A stretch of DNA of 7,185 bases from CASQEL01 sp036655975 (GCA_036655975.1 JAVVPD010000104.1:1-7185); one strand, 5' to 3'; positions 1 through 6,456 are shown, counted from the stretch's first letter. The notes: generated from the letters alone by a model not told the origin. Numbers and translations: made by a program.

Positions 1-88
1 TCAGCCGCCCGCCGGCGCGGCCCACAAAGAGGACACAGGGGCGGGGCGGGGAAAGGTGTTGGCTTGATATTGTCATAGGCATCTTCAT
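1..88 (-). CDS. 5' end of an unidentified gene, cut by the window edge
   Basis: Reading the minus strand from an ATG at 88, the frame stays open for 29 codons to the edge and begins MKMPMTISSQHL; the visible part ends in VLFVGRAGGRL. Two further in-frame ATGs (codons 3 and 5) are possible starts. It lies 21 bases beyond the stop of the flavoprotein gene on the same strand, so the two could be co-transcribed. No convincing Shine-Dalgarno sequence precedes any of the three ATGs, and too little protein is visible to assign a family. The TCA at 1-3 is not an in-frame stop for this reading. The alternative is that this is simply non-coding sequence downstream of the flavoprotein gene. Confidence 0.35.
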   Translation of the reverse strand, partial: MKMPMTISSQHLSPPRPCVLFVGRAGGRL

Positions 89-109
89 AAAAATTATTGG
101 TGTATACCG

Positions 110-1348
110 TTATTGTCGCCCCGCGCATACTCCCGCCAGCGCGCCGCTGGCAAAGGCCCAGTGCAGATTATAACCGCCCAAGTGTCCCGCCACGTCCAGC
201 ACTTCACCCGTGAAATACAGGCCTGGAATCTTTTGGCTTTCCAGTGTATGCGGGTTGATCTCGGCCACGTTGACACCCCCCGCAGCGGCTTCGGCTTTAC
301 GCATACCGCCCGTGCCGGTGGGAACCACAGTATGGACATGCACACTTTGTGCCAGTAATAGGCGGTGTTTGCGTGACAATTCGGCAACCTTGCGTTGAGC
401 CAAGTCTATGGGGAGCAGGGCTTCCACCAGACGCTGGGGGAGGTGGCGGCTCAGCAGGTTTTTGACGAGCAGCTTACCGCATTCAGGGGCGTCCAGCAGG
501 GCCACAAAGGATTGTTCCGGCAAAAAGTTGACAGTCAGCGGCATACCGGGCCGCCAGTGGCACGAAGCCAGCAGCGTTGCCGGCCCGCTGATACCTTGAT
601 GCGTGAATAACAAGGCGTCGGTGAAGCTGTGATTGTCGGCGCTGATTTCTACCGCAACACTGATTCCCGCCAGCCCCTGTAAGCTCCAGTTGGTGGGCAT
701 GGTCAAAGGAACCAGCACGGGGCGCACAGGGCAAATACTGTGTCCAAAGCTTTTAGCAAGGCGCAGCCCTGTATCTGTTGCCCCCGCCTGTGGCCATGCG
801 GGGCTGCCCAAGGCCAAGACTAGCCGTTGTGCGGTATAAGTGCTGTGGTCTGTTTCTTGCCCTTCTGCATCCAAAAGGGTGCACTGCACGTGGAAAAAGG
901 GCGTGTCCGCCGCTATGGCTTGGGCCTTGTCGACCCGGCAGCGCATGTGCCTAGTGACGCCTGCCTGTTTGATTTCGCGGCCCAGTTCGTCAATGAAGGC
1001 TTCCGCCGAGTGCAGCCCAAACAGGCGCCCGTGGTCGCGCTCTTCCCACATCAGATGATGCTGTTTCCACCACTCTAGCATCCGTGCGGGGGAAAAGGCC
1101 TGTAATGCGGGCCCGCAAAAATCCGCTTGTGCGCTCACATAGTCTTGCACACCGGCTTTGGAAGCATGATCCAGCAGGCTGACACGGGCCCCTGCTTGGG
1201 CGGCTGTGAGGGCACACATCAGGCCGGAGGCTCCGGCCCCCAGCACCAGCACATCGCACAGGTCTTCGTGCACTGCACTGTTCGAGCGTTTTTTTATAGG
1301 CACAAAATGTTCCGAGTTTGGGTCAAAGGTGATGCAGAATAGGAGCAC
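110..1348 (-). CDS. yhiN: YhiN/HI0933-family FAD-dependent flavoprotein, lacking a conserved segment
   Basis: A 412-residue protein of the HI0933/YhiN family, which are FAD-binding, probably cytoplasmic oxidoreductases without a well-defined substrate. Seen: a Rossmann dinucleotide motif GAGASG at residues 37-42, with the acidic strand end LLD at 58-60; a central LLFTHQGISGPA segment at 246-257; the family C-terminal signature GGVNVAEINP at 357-366; and GLYFTGEVLDVAGHLGGYN at 376-394, which binds the FAD. Odd: the strongly conserved family segment after the first strand (GRKxxxSGGGRCNxTN) is absent. The protein goes from SKAG (63-66) almost directly to DYVSAQADFC, about 19 residues shorter than I recall for E. 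coli YhiN. The start is uncertain. The longest frame begins at GTG 1348 without a Shine-Dalgarno sequence. A GTG at 1303 (VPIKKRS) has a GGA seven bases upstream and would still keep the whole Rossmann fold. It is divergent from yheT. Confidence 0.9.
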   Translation of the reverse strand: MLLFCITFDPNSEHFVPIKKRSNSAVHEDLCDVLVLGAGASGLMCALTAAQAGARVSLLDHASKAGVQDYVSAQADFCGPALQAFSPARMLEWWKQHHLMWEERDHGRLFGLHSAEAFIDELGREIKQAGVTRHMRCRVDKAQAIAADTPFFHVQCTLLDAEGQETDHSTYTAQRLVLALGSPAWPQAGATDTGLRLAKSFGHSICPVRPVLVPLTMPTNWSLQGLAGISVAVEISADNHSFTDALLFTHQGISGPATLLASCHWRPGMPLTVNFLPEQSFVALLDAPECGKLLVKNLLSRHLPQRLVEALLPIDLAQRKVAELSRKHRLLLAQSVHVHTVVPTGTGGMRKAEAAAGGVNVAEINPHTLESQKIPGLYFTGEVLDVAGHLGGYNLHWAFASGALAGVCAGRQ

Positions 1349-1386
1349 GGTAAAAGTTTTTCACGGAAATGACAAGTTAGGGAAAT

Positions 1387-2379
1387 ATGCCACTGCTTAA
1401 AGCTTCCTACACCGCGCCCTTTTGGCTCCGTAATGGGCATGTGCAAACGCTGTGGCCGGTACTGTTCCGTCCAAAAGTCGCTGTGAGCTATCGTCGCCAG
1501 CGTATTGACACCCCAGACGGCGATTTTATTGATCTGGATATGCTGTCCAGCCCTCCCACAGGCACCGCGCCGCGCCGTGTGGTTATCCTGTCCCACGGTT
1601 TGGAAGGTAACAGCCGCCGTACCTATATGACCGGTATGGCCCGGATGTGCCACGCCCATGGGTGGGATGTTATAGCCCGCCATATGCGGGCTTGCTCGGA
1701 AGACATGAATCGTACCCGCGGCATCACCCATATGGGGGATACTGACGATATACATACCACCGTCTTGCATGCCTGTGCGCTGGGCTATAGTCAGATCGCT
1801 CTTGTGGGTTTCAGTATGGGGGGGAACCAATCTCTGAATTATATCAGTGAAAGCCCCTGTCGTATGCCCACGGCTGTGCGCGCTTGTGTTGCCGTTTCCG
1901 TGCCGTGTGATTTGGTCAGCGCCGTGGAAGTGCTGTCCCTGCCGAGCCGCCGCTTGTATATGGAATATTTTTTATGCACCTTGCGCCAGAAAATGCGGGT
2001 TAAAGCGCAGCAATTTCCCGATTTTCCCAGTGTGGCGCACCTTGCGCGCATGCGTACCTTTGCTGAATTTGACGGGCAGTTTACCGCTCCCGTCCACGGT
2101 TTTTCTTCCGCCCTTGAGTATTGGACCCGTGCAAGTTGCGCCCCGCATCTTCATCGCATCAGCATTCCTACTTTACTCATCAACGCGGCGGACGATCCCT
2201 TTCTCACAGCCCCGTGCTATCCTGTTGAGACAGCACGCACTCACCCCCTCTTGCATTTGGAGATTCCTGCTCACGGCGGCCATGTGGGTTTTGTGACCCG
2301 TAATCGCACTAATAGTTATTGGACAGAACAAAGGGTGGTCGATTTTTTGCGGGAGGCATTGCCTCCCCATGAATGTTGA
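1387..2379 (+). CDS. yheT: YheT-family alpha/beta hydrolase
   Basis: A 330-residue putative serine hydrolase of the YheT/ABHD1-3-like family, close to the usual length; the physiological substrate is not known. Seen: the N-terminal family motif LRNGHVQTLWP (14-24); PDGDFIDLD (43-51); oxyanion-region HGLEGNSRRTY (70-80); an RACSEDMNR loop (101-109) corresponding to the usual RGCSGEPNR; the nucleophile elbow GFSMGG with Ser143; ADDPFL with Asp269/270; and HGGHVGF (296-302) supplying the catalytic His, probably His299. The triad is therefore complete and the enzyme is probably active. No signal peptide is seen, so it is cytoplasmic. The ATG at 1387 is preceded by AGGGA at 1379-1383, a short-spaced, moderate ribosome-binding site. 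The gap to the divergent flavoprotein gene is 38 bases (83 if that gene starts at 1303). The gene ends 3 bases from the end of the convergent small gene. Confidence 0.93.
   Translation: MPLLKASYTAPFWLRNGHVQTLWPVLFRPKVAVSYRRQRIDTPDGDFIDLDMLSSPPTGTAPRRVVILSHGLEGNSRRTYMTGMARMCHAHGWDVIARHMRACSEDMNRTRGITHMGDTDDIHTTVLHACALGYSQIALVGFSMGGNQSLNYISESPCRMPTAVRACVAVSVPCDLVSAVEVLSLPSRRLYMEYFLCTLRQKMRVKAQQFPDFPSVAHLARMRTFAEFDGQFTAPVHGFSSALEYWTRASCAPHLHRISIPTLLINAADDPFLTAPCYPVETARTHPLLHLEIPAHGGHVGFVTRNRTNSYWTEQRVVDFLREALPPHEC
2351..2367. repeat. Perfect 7-bp hairpin at the convergent gene ends
   Basis: GGGAGGC at 2351-2357 and GCCTCCC at 2361-2367 form a perfect 7-bp, GC-rich stem with a 3-base loop. It lies in the last codons of yheT, just beyond the stop of the convergent 128-residue gene. 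Neither strand has a T-tract directly after the stem, so it is not a standard intrinsic terminator. It could slow polymerase or protect 3' ends, or it could be chance. Confidence 0.4.
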
Positions 2380-2382
2380 ACC

Positions 2383-2769
2383 TTATTGCGGCAGACGATG
2401 GTTTTTGGGAATATGGTGCATGGCAATGGAGGTATCAAGTTCCCGAGAGCGGGCCACCATGGCAGAGCCTTGGGTGGCGGCGGTGCCGATGTTGTCCATA
2501 AGGCGTTCATAGGCGGGAAAGGCTTGATCCGGTAGTGTGGTTACAAAATTGTGGCGGCTCATAAGCCCCAGCAGTGAGCGCATGGAGGCACTGAGCTGGG
2601 CCAGCGCGCTGCACAGGCCGGCGCGCACTTCCATTTCAGCTATGGCGGTGGGGGCTGAGGGGTCTGACGCAACAAAGGTATATTCTGCCAGAGGAACATC
2701 GGGCTGGCTGGGGGTCAATTCTTTGTTGGAAAGGAGGTTGGCAGCCAGTTGGGTGATATCTATTTTCAT
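2383..2769 (-). CDS. Small protein of unknown function, sigma-54-type promoter upstream
   Basis: I do not recognise this 128-residue protein. It begins MKIDITQLAANLL, has no signal peptide or membrane segment, and reads as a soluble, largely helical protein. Residues about 38-75 (from the APTAIAEMEV segment on) are Ala/Leu/Ser/Met-rich and look amphipathic, followed by a Pro-containing turn and a basic tail (HHIPKNHRLPQ). There is one cysteine. The start is well supported: AAAGGAG at 2783-2777 lies seven bases before the ATG. The gene stands alone, convergent with yheT (3-base gap) and divergent from the CDP-alcohol operon. A close match to a sigma-54 promoter about 60 bases upstream suggests enhancer-dependent expression, for example in nitrogen, motility or stress responses. 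Function cannot be inferred from the sequence alone. Confidence 0.8.
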   Translation of the reverse strand: MKIDITQLAANLLSNKELTPSQPDVPLAEYTFVASDPSAPTAIAEMEVRAGLCSALAQLSASMRSLLGLMSRHNFVTTLPDQAFPAYERLMDNIGTAATQGSAMVARSRELDTSIAMHHIPKNHRLPQ

Positions 2770-2828
2770 GGGTAGGCTCCTTTGTAGTCACAGGTTCTGG
2801 TAAAGTACATGCTTTTGATGCCAAGGCT

Positions 2829-2845
2829 TTGCAGAAGTCGTGCCA
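2829..2845 (-). promoter_or_regulatory. Sigma-54 (-24/-12) promoter for the 128-residue gene
   Basis: On the minus strand this reads TGGCACGACTTCTGCAA. The sigma-54 consensus is TGGCACG-N4-TTGCA. The match is perfect at the -24 element (TGGCACG), has one mismatch at the -12 element (CTGCA), and keeps the required ten-base gap between the GG and GC dinucleotides. It points towards the gene starting at 2769, with a predicted start of transcription near 2819 and a leader of about 50 bases. Confidence 0.6.
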
Positions 2846-2861
2846 TGCGGGTATTTATGGA

Positions 2862-2878
2862 GTAATATTTTGTAATAT
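2862..2878. repeat. Short direct repeat GTAATAT, ten-base period
   Basis: GTAATAT occurs at 2862-2868 and again at 2872-2878, one helical turn apart, in an AT-rich stretch just upstream of the predicted sigma-54 promoter. It could be a protein-binding site or simply low-complexity AT-rich DNA. Confidence 0.25.
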
Positions 2879-2886
2879 CTGTATAT

Positions 2887-2892
2887 TATACT
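2887..2892 (+). promoter_or_regulatory. Candidate -10 box for the CDP-alcohol operon
   Basis: TATACT matches the TATAAT -10 consensus at five of six positions, in the AT-rich intergenic region. No good -35 element is found 16-18 bases upstream. If used, the mRNA leader before the 3004 start would be roughly 100 bases. Confidence 0.22.
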
Positions 2893-2929
2893 AAATATGA
2901 GGAAGGAACGAGCGCCGTAAAACTGACAC

Positions 2930-2941
2930 TTTTCTAGAAAA
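2930..2941. promoter_or_regulatory. Perfect 12-bp palindrome, possible activator site
   Basis: TTTTCTAGAAAA is perfectly self-complementary. It lies about 115 bases upstream of the predicted sigma-54 transcription start and about 65 bases upstream of the plus-strand operon. That is the usual distance range for an enhancer-binding protein site, but the site matches no operator I can name. Confidence 0.3.
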
Positions 2942-3003
2942 ATGATAGATTTTTCACAAAAAATACTCTAGTGCTGCAGTAAAGACATCTTGGAGGGGGA
3001 ATC

Positions 3004-4236
3004 ATGCCGGACTTTAGGGAAGTGGCTGTTGTTACAGAAGAGTATTTTACGCATTTGTTGGCAGATCGTCCGGCGCGGGCCCCGATCAAAGCGGTATTTG
3101 TGTGTCATCGCTTTGTTTTCTGGGCGTGTTTTGCCGCATTGATTGCCGAATGTGCGCGGCGTGGGAGCTTTGAGAGTACCGTGCTTATCCCTCATGAGGC
3201 ACAGCCTGTGGAGGGCGGAAACACGCCGGATGTGGCCGCACTGCGTCACCTCGGGGTGCGGATTGAAGACATAGACAGCTATGACATGTCCCAGCACAAA
3301 GTGGAAATCGCTTTTTTTCAAACCCCCTATGTAGACGCGCGTGACGACAGGTTCTCGCCGCAGGTGCTGATGCTTAAAGGCATTCGCCCGGTGCTTATTC
3401 CGTATTGCACCGAAAGTTTGGGAGGCGGGGAATTTTTATACGCCTATTTTGTCAAGCCGCCTTTTTATTGGCGGGTGTTTACCGCCTCCGTATTGAGTCA
3501 GAGCTTGTACCTATGTTATCAGAACATGCCGGAAAAAAACGTGCCCATCACCGGGAATCCGGAATATGATATGGTGGTAGGGCAGGATTATACCCAGCTT
3601 GCCAAGTATCAGCGGATTAAGGTTGCCGCCAAAGGCCGCCGCATAGTATTGTGGGCACCGCATTTTTCCAGCGGGGAATCGTTGCGCTGGTGCACTTGGG
3701 ATATCTTGGGCAGCGAGGTGATTCAGTGTATGCGCCGCTTGCGTAAGGAAGTATTTGTGGTGTTCCGTCCGCACCATTTTTTGGTACACAGATTTGCGGG
3801 CTGGCAGGCGGGGACAAAGCCAACCACGTCCGATGAGCTGAATATGTCCTACATGCACGGTGCCGGCAATTTTTACTTTGATTTTGACGGTCTGTGCATC
3901 GAAAGCGTGTTGGCCTGTGATGCCGTGATTGCGGATTGTTCTTCGCTGCTCGCCAAGGGAATGGCCTTGGCTAAGTCGGTGCTTTATACAGCGCGGGCTG
4001 AGAGCGACGGGGTGGGTTACGCGCAGCCCTTTGTGGACGAGCATATGCACACTACAGAAAGCGTACAGGGGGTGCAGGCATTTTTGGAGATGCTGCTTAA
4101 GGGAGAAGATCCCAAGGTGCCAGCCCCGCAAGCCGCACGGGACTTTTTTTGCGGCGCGGCGGATGGCAAGGCGGCAGTGCGTATTGCGGATTTGGTGGAA
4201 GAACATTTTAGACAGGGAACAGGGGGTGCGGTGTGA
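3004..4236 (+). CDS. CDP-glycerol glycerophosphotransferase-like (TagB/TagF family) protein
   Basis: A 410-residue protein resembling the GT-B fold glycerophosphotransferases that move a phospho-alcohol from a CDP donor to a glycan or lipid acceptor. Seen: an N-terminal half with FFQTPYVDAR (104-113) and GIRPVLIPY (126-134); then TGNPEYD (183-189), VLWAPHFS (215-222), FRPHH (254-258) and ADCSSLLAKGMALAKSVLY (310-328). The last corresponds to the Asp-Ser-Ser nucleotide-binding region of the family. There are no membrane spans or signal peptide, so it is probably cytoplasmic or peripherally attached to the inner face of the membrane. The ATG at 3004 has a strong GGAGG at 2992-2996, seven bases upstream. 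The stop overlaps the start of the LicC-LicA fusion by four bases, so the two are coupled. That makes CDP-choline or a similar CDP-alcohol the likely donor. The donor and acceptor are inferred; the family assignment rests on motif pattern only. Confidence 0.78.
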   Translation: MPDFREVAVVTEEYFTHLLADRPARAPIKAVFVCHRFVFWACFAALIAECARRGSFESTVLIPHEAQPVEGGNTPDVAALRHLGVRIEDIDSYDMSQHKVEIAFFQTPYVDARDDRFSPQVLMLKGIRPVLIPYCTESLGGGEFLYAYFVKPPFYWRVFTASVLSQSLYLCYQNMPEKNVPITGNPEYDMVVGQDYTQLAKYQRIKVAAKGRRIVLWAPHFSSGESLRWCTWDILGSEVIQCMRRLRKEVFVVFRPHHFLVHRFAGWQAGTKPTTSDELNMSYMHGAGNFYFDFDGLCIESVLACDAVIADCSSLLAKGMALAKSVLYTARAESDGVGYAQPFVDEHMHTTESVQGVQAFLEMLLKGEDPKVPAPQAARDFFCGAADGKAAVRIADLVEEHFRQGTGGAV

Positions 4237-5735
4237 GGGCGATTCTGTTGTGTGCGGGGCAGGGAGTGCGTTTTCAGCCTTTGTCGCTGGTGCGACCCAA
4301 ACCGTTGACCCCCGTGCAAGGCGCGCCCCTGGTTGAGCATTGCTTGCGTCTGTTACACGAGCACGGCGTGCATGATATTATTATAGTGGTGGGCTATATG
4401 CGGGAGCAATTTTCCTATCTGGTGGAAAAGTACGACGTTACCTTGTGCTATAATTCGCTTTATGCCACACATAACAATTATGCCTCTTTAGCCTGTGTGG
4501 CAGACTTGCTGGACGACAGTTTGATTATTGACGGGGACTTGTGGTTCACGAGTGACTTTTTTTCGCGTTTGCGTCCTGGGGTGTCCCAATTTGTGAGCCA
4601 GCCCACCACCCACGGGCTGGAATGGGAATTGAAAACAGACGCGGACGGACGCATTGTGGAGGTAGAAAAATGGATCACTACGGGCTACGGCATGGTGGGG
4701 GTTTCGTACTGGACGGGGAAAGCGGCGCGTCTGCTGGCGGCGGAATTGCTCCAATGTGCTTCAGATGCCTATTGGGAAGACGCTGCCTTGCGAGTTATCG
4801 CCCGCACCCCTGTGTATGTGACCCGCATACCTCAAGGTTTTGTGCAGGAAATGGACACGCTTAAAGATGCCATGGATTTTGAATTGTTGACCCATGAAGA
4901 GATAGCCCATTTGTGCAGCGTGGATTTTAATCCCGTTAAATTGAAAGGTTTAACCAATAATACGTGGTTAATACGCAGTGCGGATTACGTCTTGCGTACC
5001 TTGCGTATTCCGGGCAAAGGGACGGAAGCCTTTATCCAGCGGGAGCATGAGCCTGTGATCATCGCGCAGATTGCCGCGCAGGGGATCACGCCCGCCACGA
5101 CTTTTTATCCCCAAGGCTTCAAAACCACTACTTTTTTAGATCAGCACCGCATCACTACTTTTCGAGATTTGCATGCGGGGCTGTACGCGCGTTTGGTGGC
5201 GGTGTTGCANNNNNNNNNNACCCTGCACCGTGTGGAGTACAGCCCCGTGCAAACTTTACAACCTGTATACATTGCACAAGATATGCTGATGTATGAGCAA
5301 CAATCAGGTTTTGTATGCCCAGAACATGCCCGCGCGCGGCTGCTGGAATACGCGCGGGAATTTGACGCTGCCCCGCAGGTTTTGTGCCATCGGGATTTAT
5401 TGCTAGAAAATATTTTGATTATCAGCGAAGGCACGGACATTCACGTACAATTGATTGATTTTGAATATGCGGGCTTCACACATCCTTTATGGGATGTTGC
5501 CAGCTTTATTTTAGAGGCGGATATGAGCATGGATCAGCGTGCAGAATTTGCTATGGCCTATGGGCTGCCCCCTGACGTGATTGCTACGGCGCTGGCGCGG
5601 ATGGAAATTGTGGTGGACTATGTGTGGGGACTATGGGGGCTTGTCAACGGCTATGGCGAGTACGGGAAAAATCGTTTACATCGGGCCTTTACGCGCTTGA
5701 GCTTGGCGCACGAACCACGTTGCACGGCACATTGA
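4233..5735 (+). CDS. licCA: LicC-LicA fusion: phosphocholine cytidylyltransferase + choline kinase
   Basis: A 500-residue two-domain protein predicted to make CDP-choline (or a CDP-amino-alcohol) from choline, ATP and CTP. Residues 1-220 are a LicC-type nucleotidyltransferase: LCAGQGVRF (6-14), RPKPL (21-25), DIIIVVGYMREQF (48-60), NNYASL (81-86), the metal-binding IIDGD (98-102), and YWED (180-183). Residues about 230-490 are a LicA-type choline kinase: GLTNNTWLI (239-247), LRIPGKGTEAFIQREHE (257-273), HRDLLLEN (386-393) with catalytic Asp388 and Asn393, LIDFEYAG (407-414) with metal-binding Asp409, and DVASFILE (421-428). All expected catalytic residues are present. The GTG start overlaps the upstream stop (GTGA); AGGGGG at 4221-4226 is six bases upstream. 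Ten N at 5210-5219 interrupt the kinase domain, but the frame continues. The 3' end overlaps the convergent glycosyltransferase gene by 47 bases. LicCA fusions are known from Treponema, where they feed phosphatidylcholine synthesis. Ethanolamine or another alcohol is possible as substrate. Confidence 0.88.
   Translation: MRAILLCAGQGVRFQPLSLVRPKPLTPVQGAPLVEHCLRLLHEHGVHDIIIVVGYMREQFSYLVEKYDVTLCYNSLYATHNNYASLACVADLLDDSLIIDGDLWFTSDFFSRLRPGVSQFVSQPTTHGLEWELKTDADGRIVEVEKWITTGYGMVGVSYWTGKAARLLAAELLQCASDAYWEDAALRVIARTPVYVTRIPQGFVQEMDTLKDAMDFELLTHEEIAHLCSVDFNPVKLKGLTNNTWLIRSADYVLRTLRIPGKGTEAFIQREHEPVIIAQIAAQGITPATTFYPQGFKTTTFLDQHRITTFRDLHAGLYARLVAVLXXXXTLHRVEYSPVQTLQPVYIAQDMLMYEQQSGFVCPEHARARLLEYAREFDAAPQVLCHRDLLLENILIISEGTDIHVQLIDFEYAGFTHPLWDVASFILEADMSMDQRAEFAMAYGLPPDVIATALARMEIVVDYVWGLWGLVNGYGEYGKNRLHRAFTRLSLAHEPRCTAH
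5210..5219. other. Assembly gap (ten N) inside the kinase domain
   Basis: Ten unresolved bases lie within the LicA-like domain, at codons 326-329 of the fusion gene. The reading frame and the domain pattern continue on both sides (RDLHAGLYARLVAVL before, TLHRVEYSP after), so the true gap is probably short and a multiple of three away from ten. Ten N may nevertheless be an arbitrary placeholder. Confidence 0.97.
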
Positions 5736-6393
5736 CATCTGTTGGGTCTTGCAGGCCTTCTTGCCGGAAATTGCGCCCACCTTCGTCGAGGCCGCGCCCC
5801 GCGTCGTAGACGCCGACAAGCTGATCGGTCACAGCGGTGTGGGCCGCACGGCGGGAATAGTTCAGAATATTACGATAGTCGGCCTCATAGCCGTGACCCT
5901 GCCAGCCGCCGCAGCGGGTGAGCACGAGATCTTGTGTAAGGCACAGGCACAAGGGATCGATGTTGCAGGGGCGAATCAAAGGTTTGCCCTCTTCCGGCAC
6001 AGGCAGAAAGGGGAGAGGATGCGCGCGGGATACGTCAATGCGGGCAATGAGCATATCCGCATGGGGAAACTGTTCATAAATACTGAAGGCTTGTGGGGTG
6101 AGCGCGTTGTCGTCGTCCAGAAAAATAAGGCGTGCGCCACGGCTGGCTTTGAGTAAGGCTTGACGCAGGCCATTGCCAAAATCGTGATCTGCGGGCAGGT
6201 CAAAGTAGCGGACAGCACTCTGGCTGTGGATGCGTTTACCCCGAACGCCGTCAAAACCCACCAAAATTTCCACGTCAGCGGGCAGCAAGGCTGCTTGGGT
6301 TGCGGACAGCAGCACCGAATCTAAGGCCATGCCCAGCGCCTTGGGCCTGTCCCCACGGCTGGGGATGATGAGGGAATAGCGTGGCACGTTCAT
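5689..6393 (-). CDS. Family 2 (GT-A) glycosyltransferase
   Basis: A predicted nucleotide-sugar-dependent glycosyltransferase of about 234 residues. Seen, counting from the ATG at 6393: the GT2 opening MNVPRYSLIIPSRGDRPKA (1-19), a VGFDGVRG segment (45-52) that corresponds to the usual uridine-binding strand, the metal-binding LDDDN (92-96), and a downstream GGWQGHGYEADY stretch (162-173) typical of the acceptor-side region. There is no membrane segment. The open frame extends to an ATG at 6444 (251 residues), but the extra 17 residues lie outside the domain. A TATAAT at 6456-6451 on this strand would place transcription start at about that ATG, so 6393 is preferred; neither start has a clear Shine-Dalgarno sequence. 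The 3' end overlaps licCA by 47 bases on the opposite strand. Its place beside the CDP-alcohol genes suggests a role in building the same surface glycan, but the sugar and acceptor are unknown. Confidence 0.82.
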   Translation of the reverse strand: MNVPRYSLIIPSRGDRPKALGMALDSVLLSATQAALLPADVEILVGFDGVRGKRIHSQSAVRYFDLPADHDFGNGLRQALLKASRGARLIFLDDDNALTPQAFSIYEQFPHADMLIARIDVSRAHPLPFLPVPEEGKPLIRPCNIDPLCLCLTQDLVLTRCGGWQGHGYEADYRNILNYSRRAAHTAVTDQLVGVYDAGRGLDEGGRNFRQEGLQDPTDVNVPCNVVRAPSSSA

Positions 6394-6450
6394 GCAAGCA
6401 GTATACGGGACACGCCCTACAAAGCAAAGCCGAATATTTTTCATTGCAAA

Positions 6451-6456
6451 ATTATA
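6451..6456 (-). promoter_or_regulatory. Candidate -10 box for the glycosyltransferase gene
   Basis: On the minus strand this is TATAAT, a perfect -10 hexamer, in an AT-rich stretch (6446-6476) made of ATAATA-type repeats. No good -35 lies at the right distance, and the AT repeats make chance matches likely. A start of transcription near 6444 would fit translation from the ATG at 6393. Confidence 0.3.

Noticed and set aside
1294..1830. 178-codon open frame on the minus strand across the yheT start
   Set aside because: It is antisense to yheT, which has a complete catalytic triad and family motifs; the antisense product matches nothing I recognise.
3511..4206. 231-codon open frame on the minus strand
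   Set aside because: It lies wholly within the transferase gene on the other strand, and its predicted protein has no family motifs; a shadow of the real gene.
4200..4330. Tetranucleotide repeats such as the CAAT tracts that switch licA in Haemophilus
   Set aside because: Searched by eye around both operon starts; no tetranucleotide repeat is present.
4598..4620. CCAGCCC / GGGCTGG inverted repeat with a 9-base loop
   Set aside because: It lies inside the LicC domain coding sequence, away from gene ends, with no T-tract; a 7-bp repeat of this kind is expected by chance.
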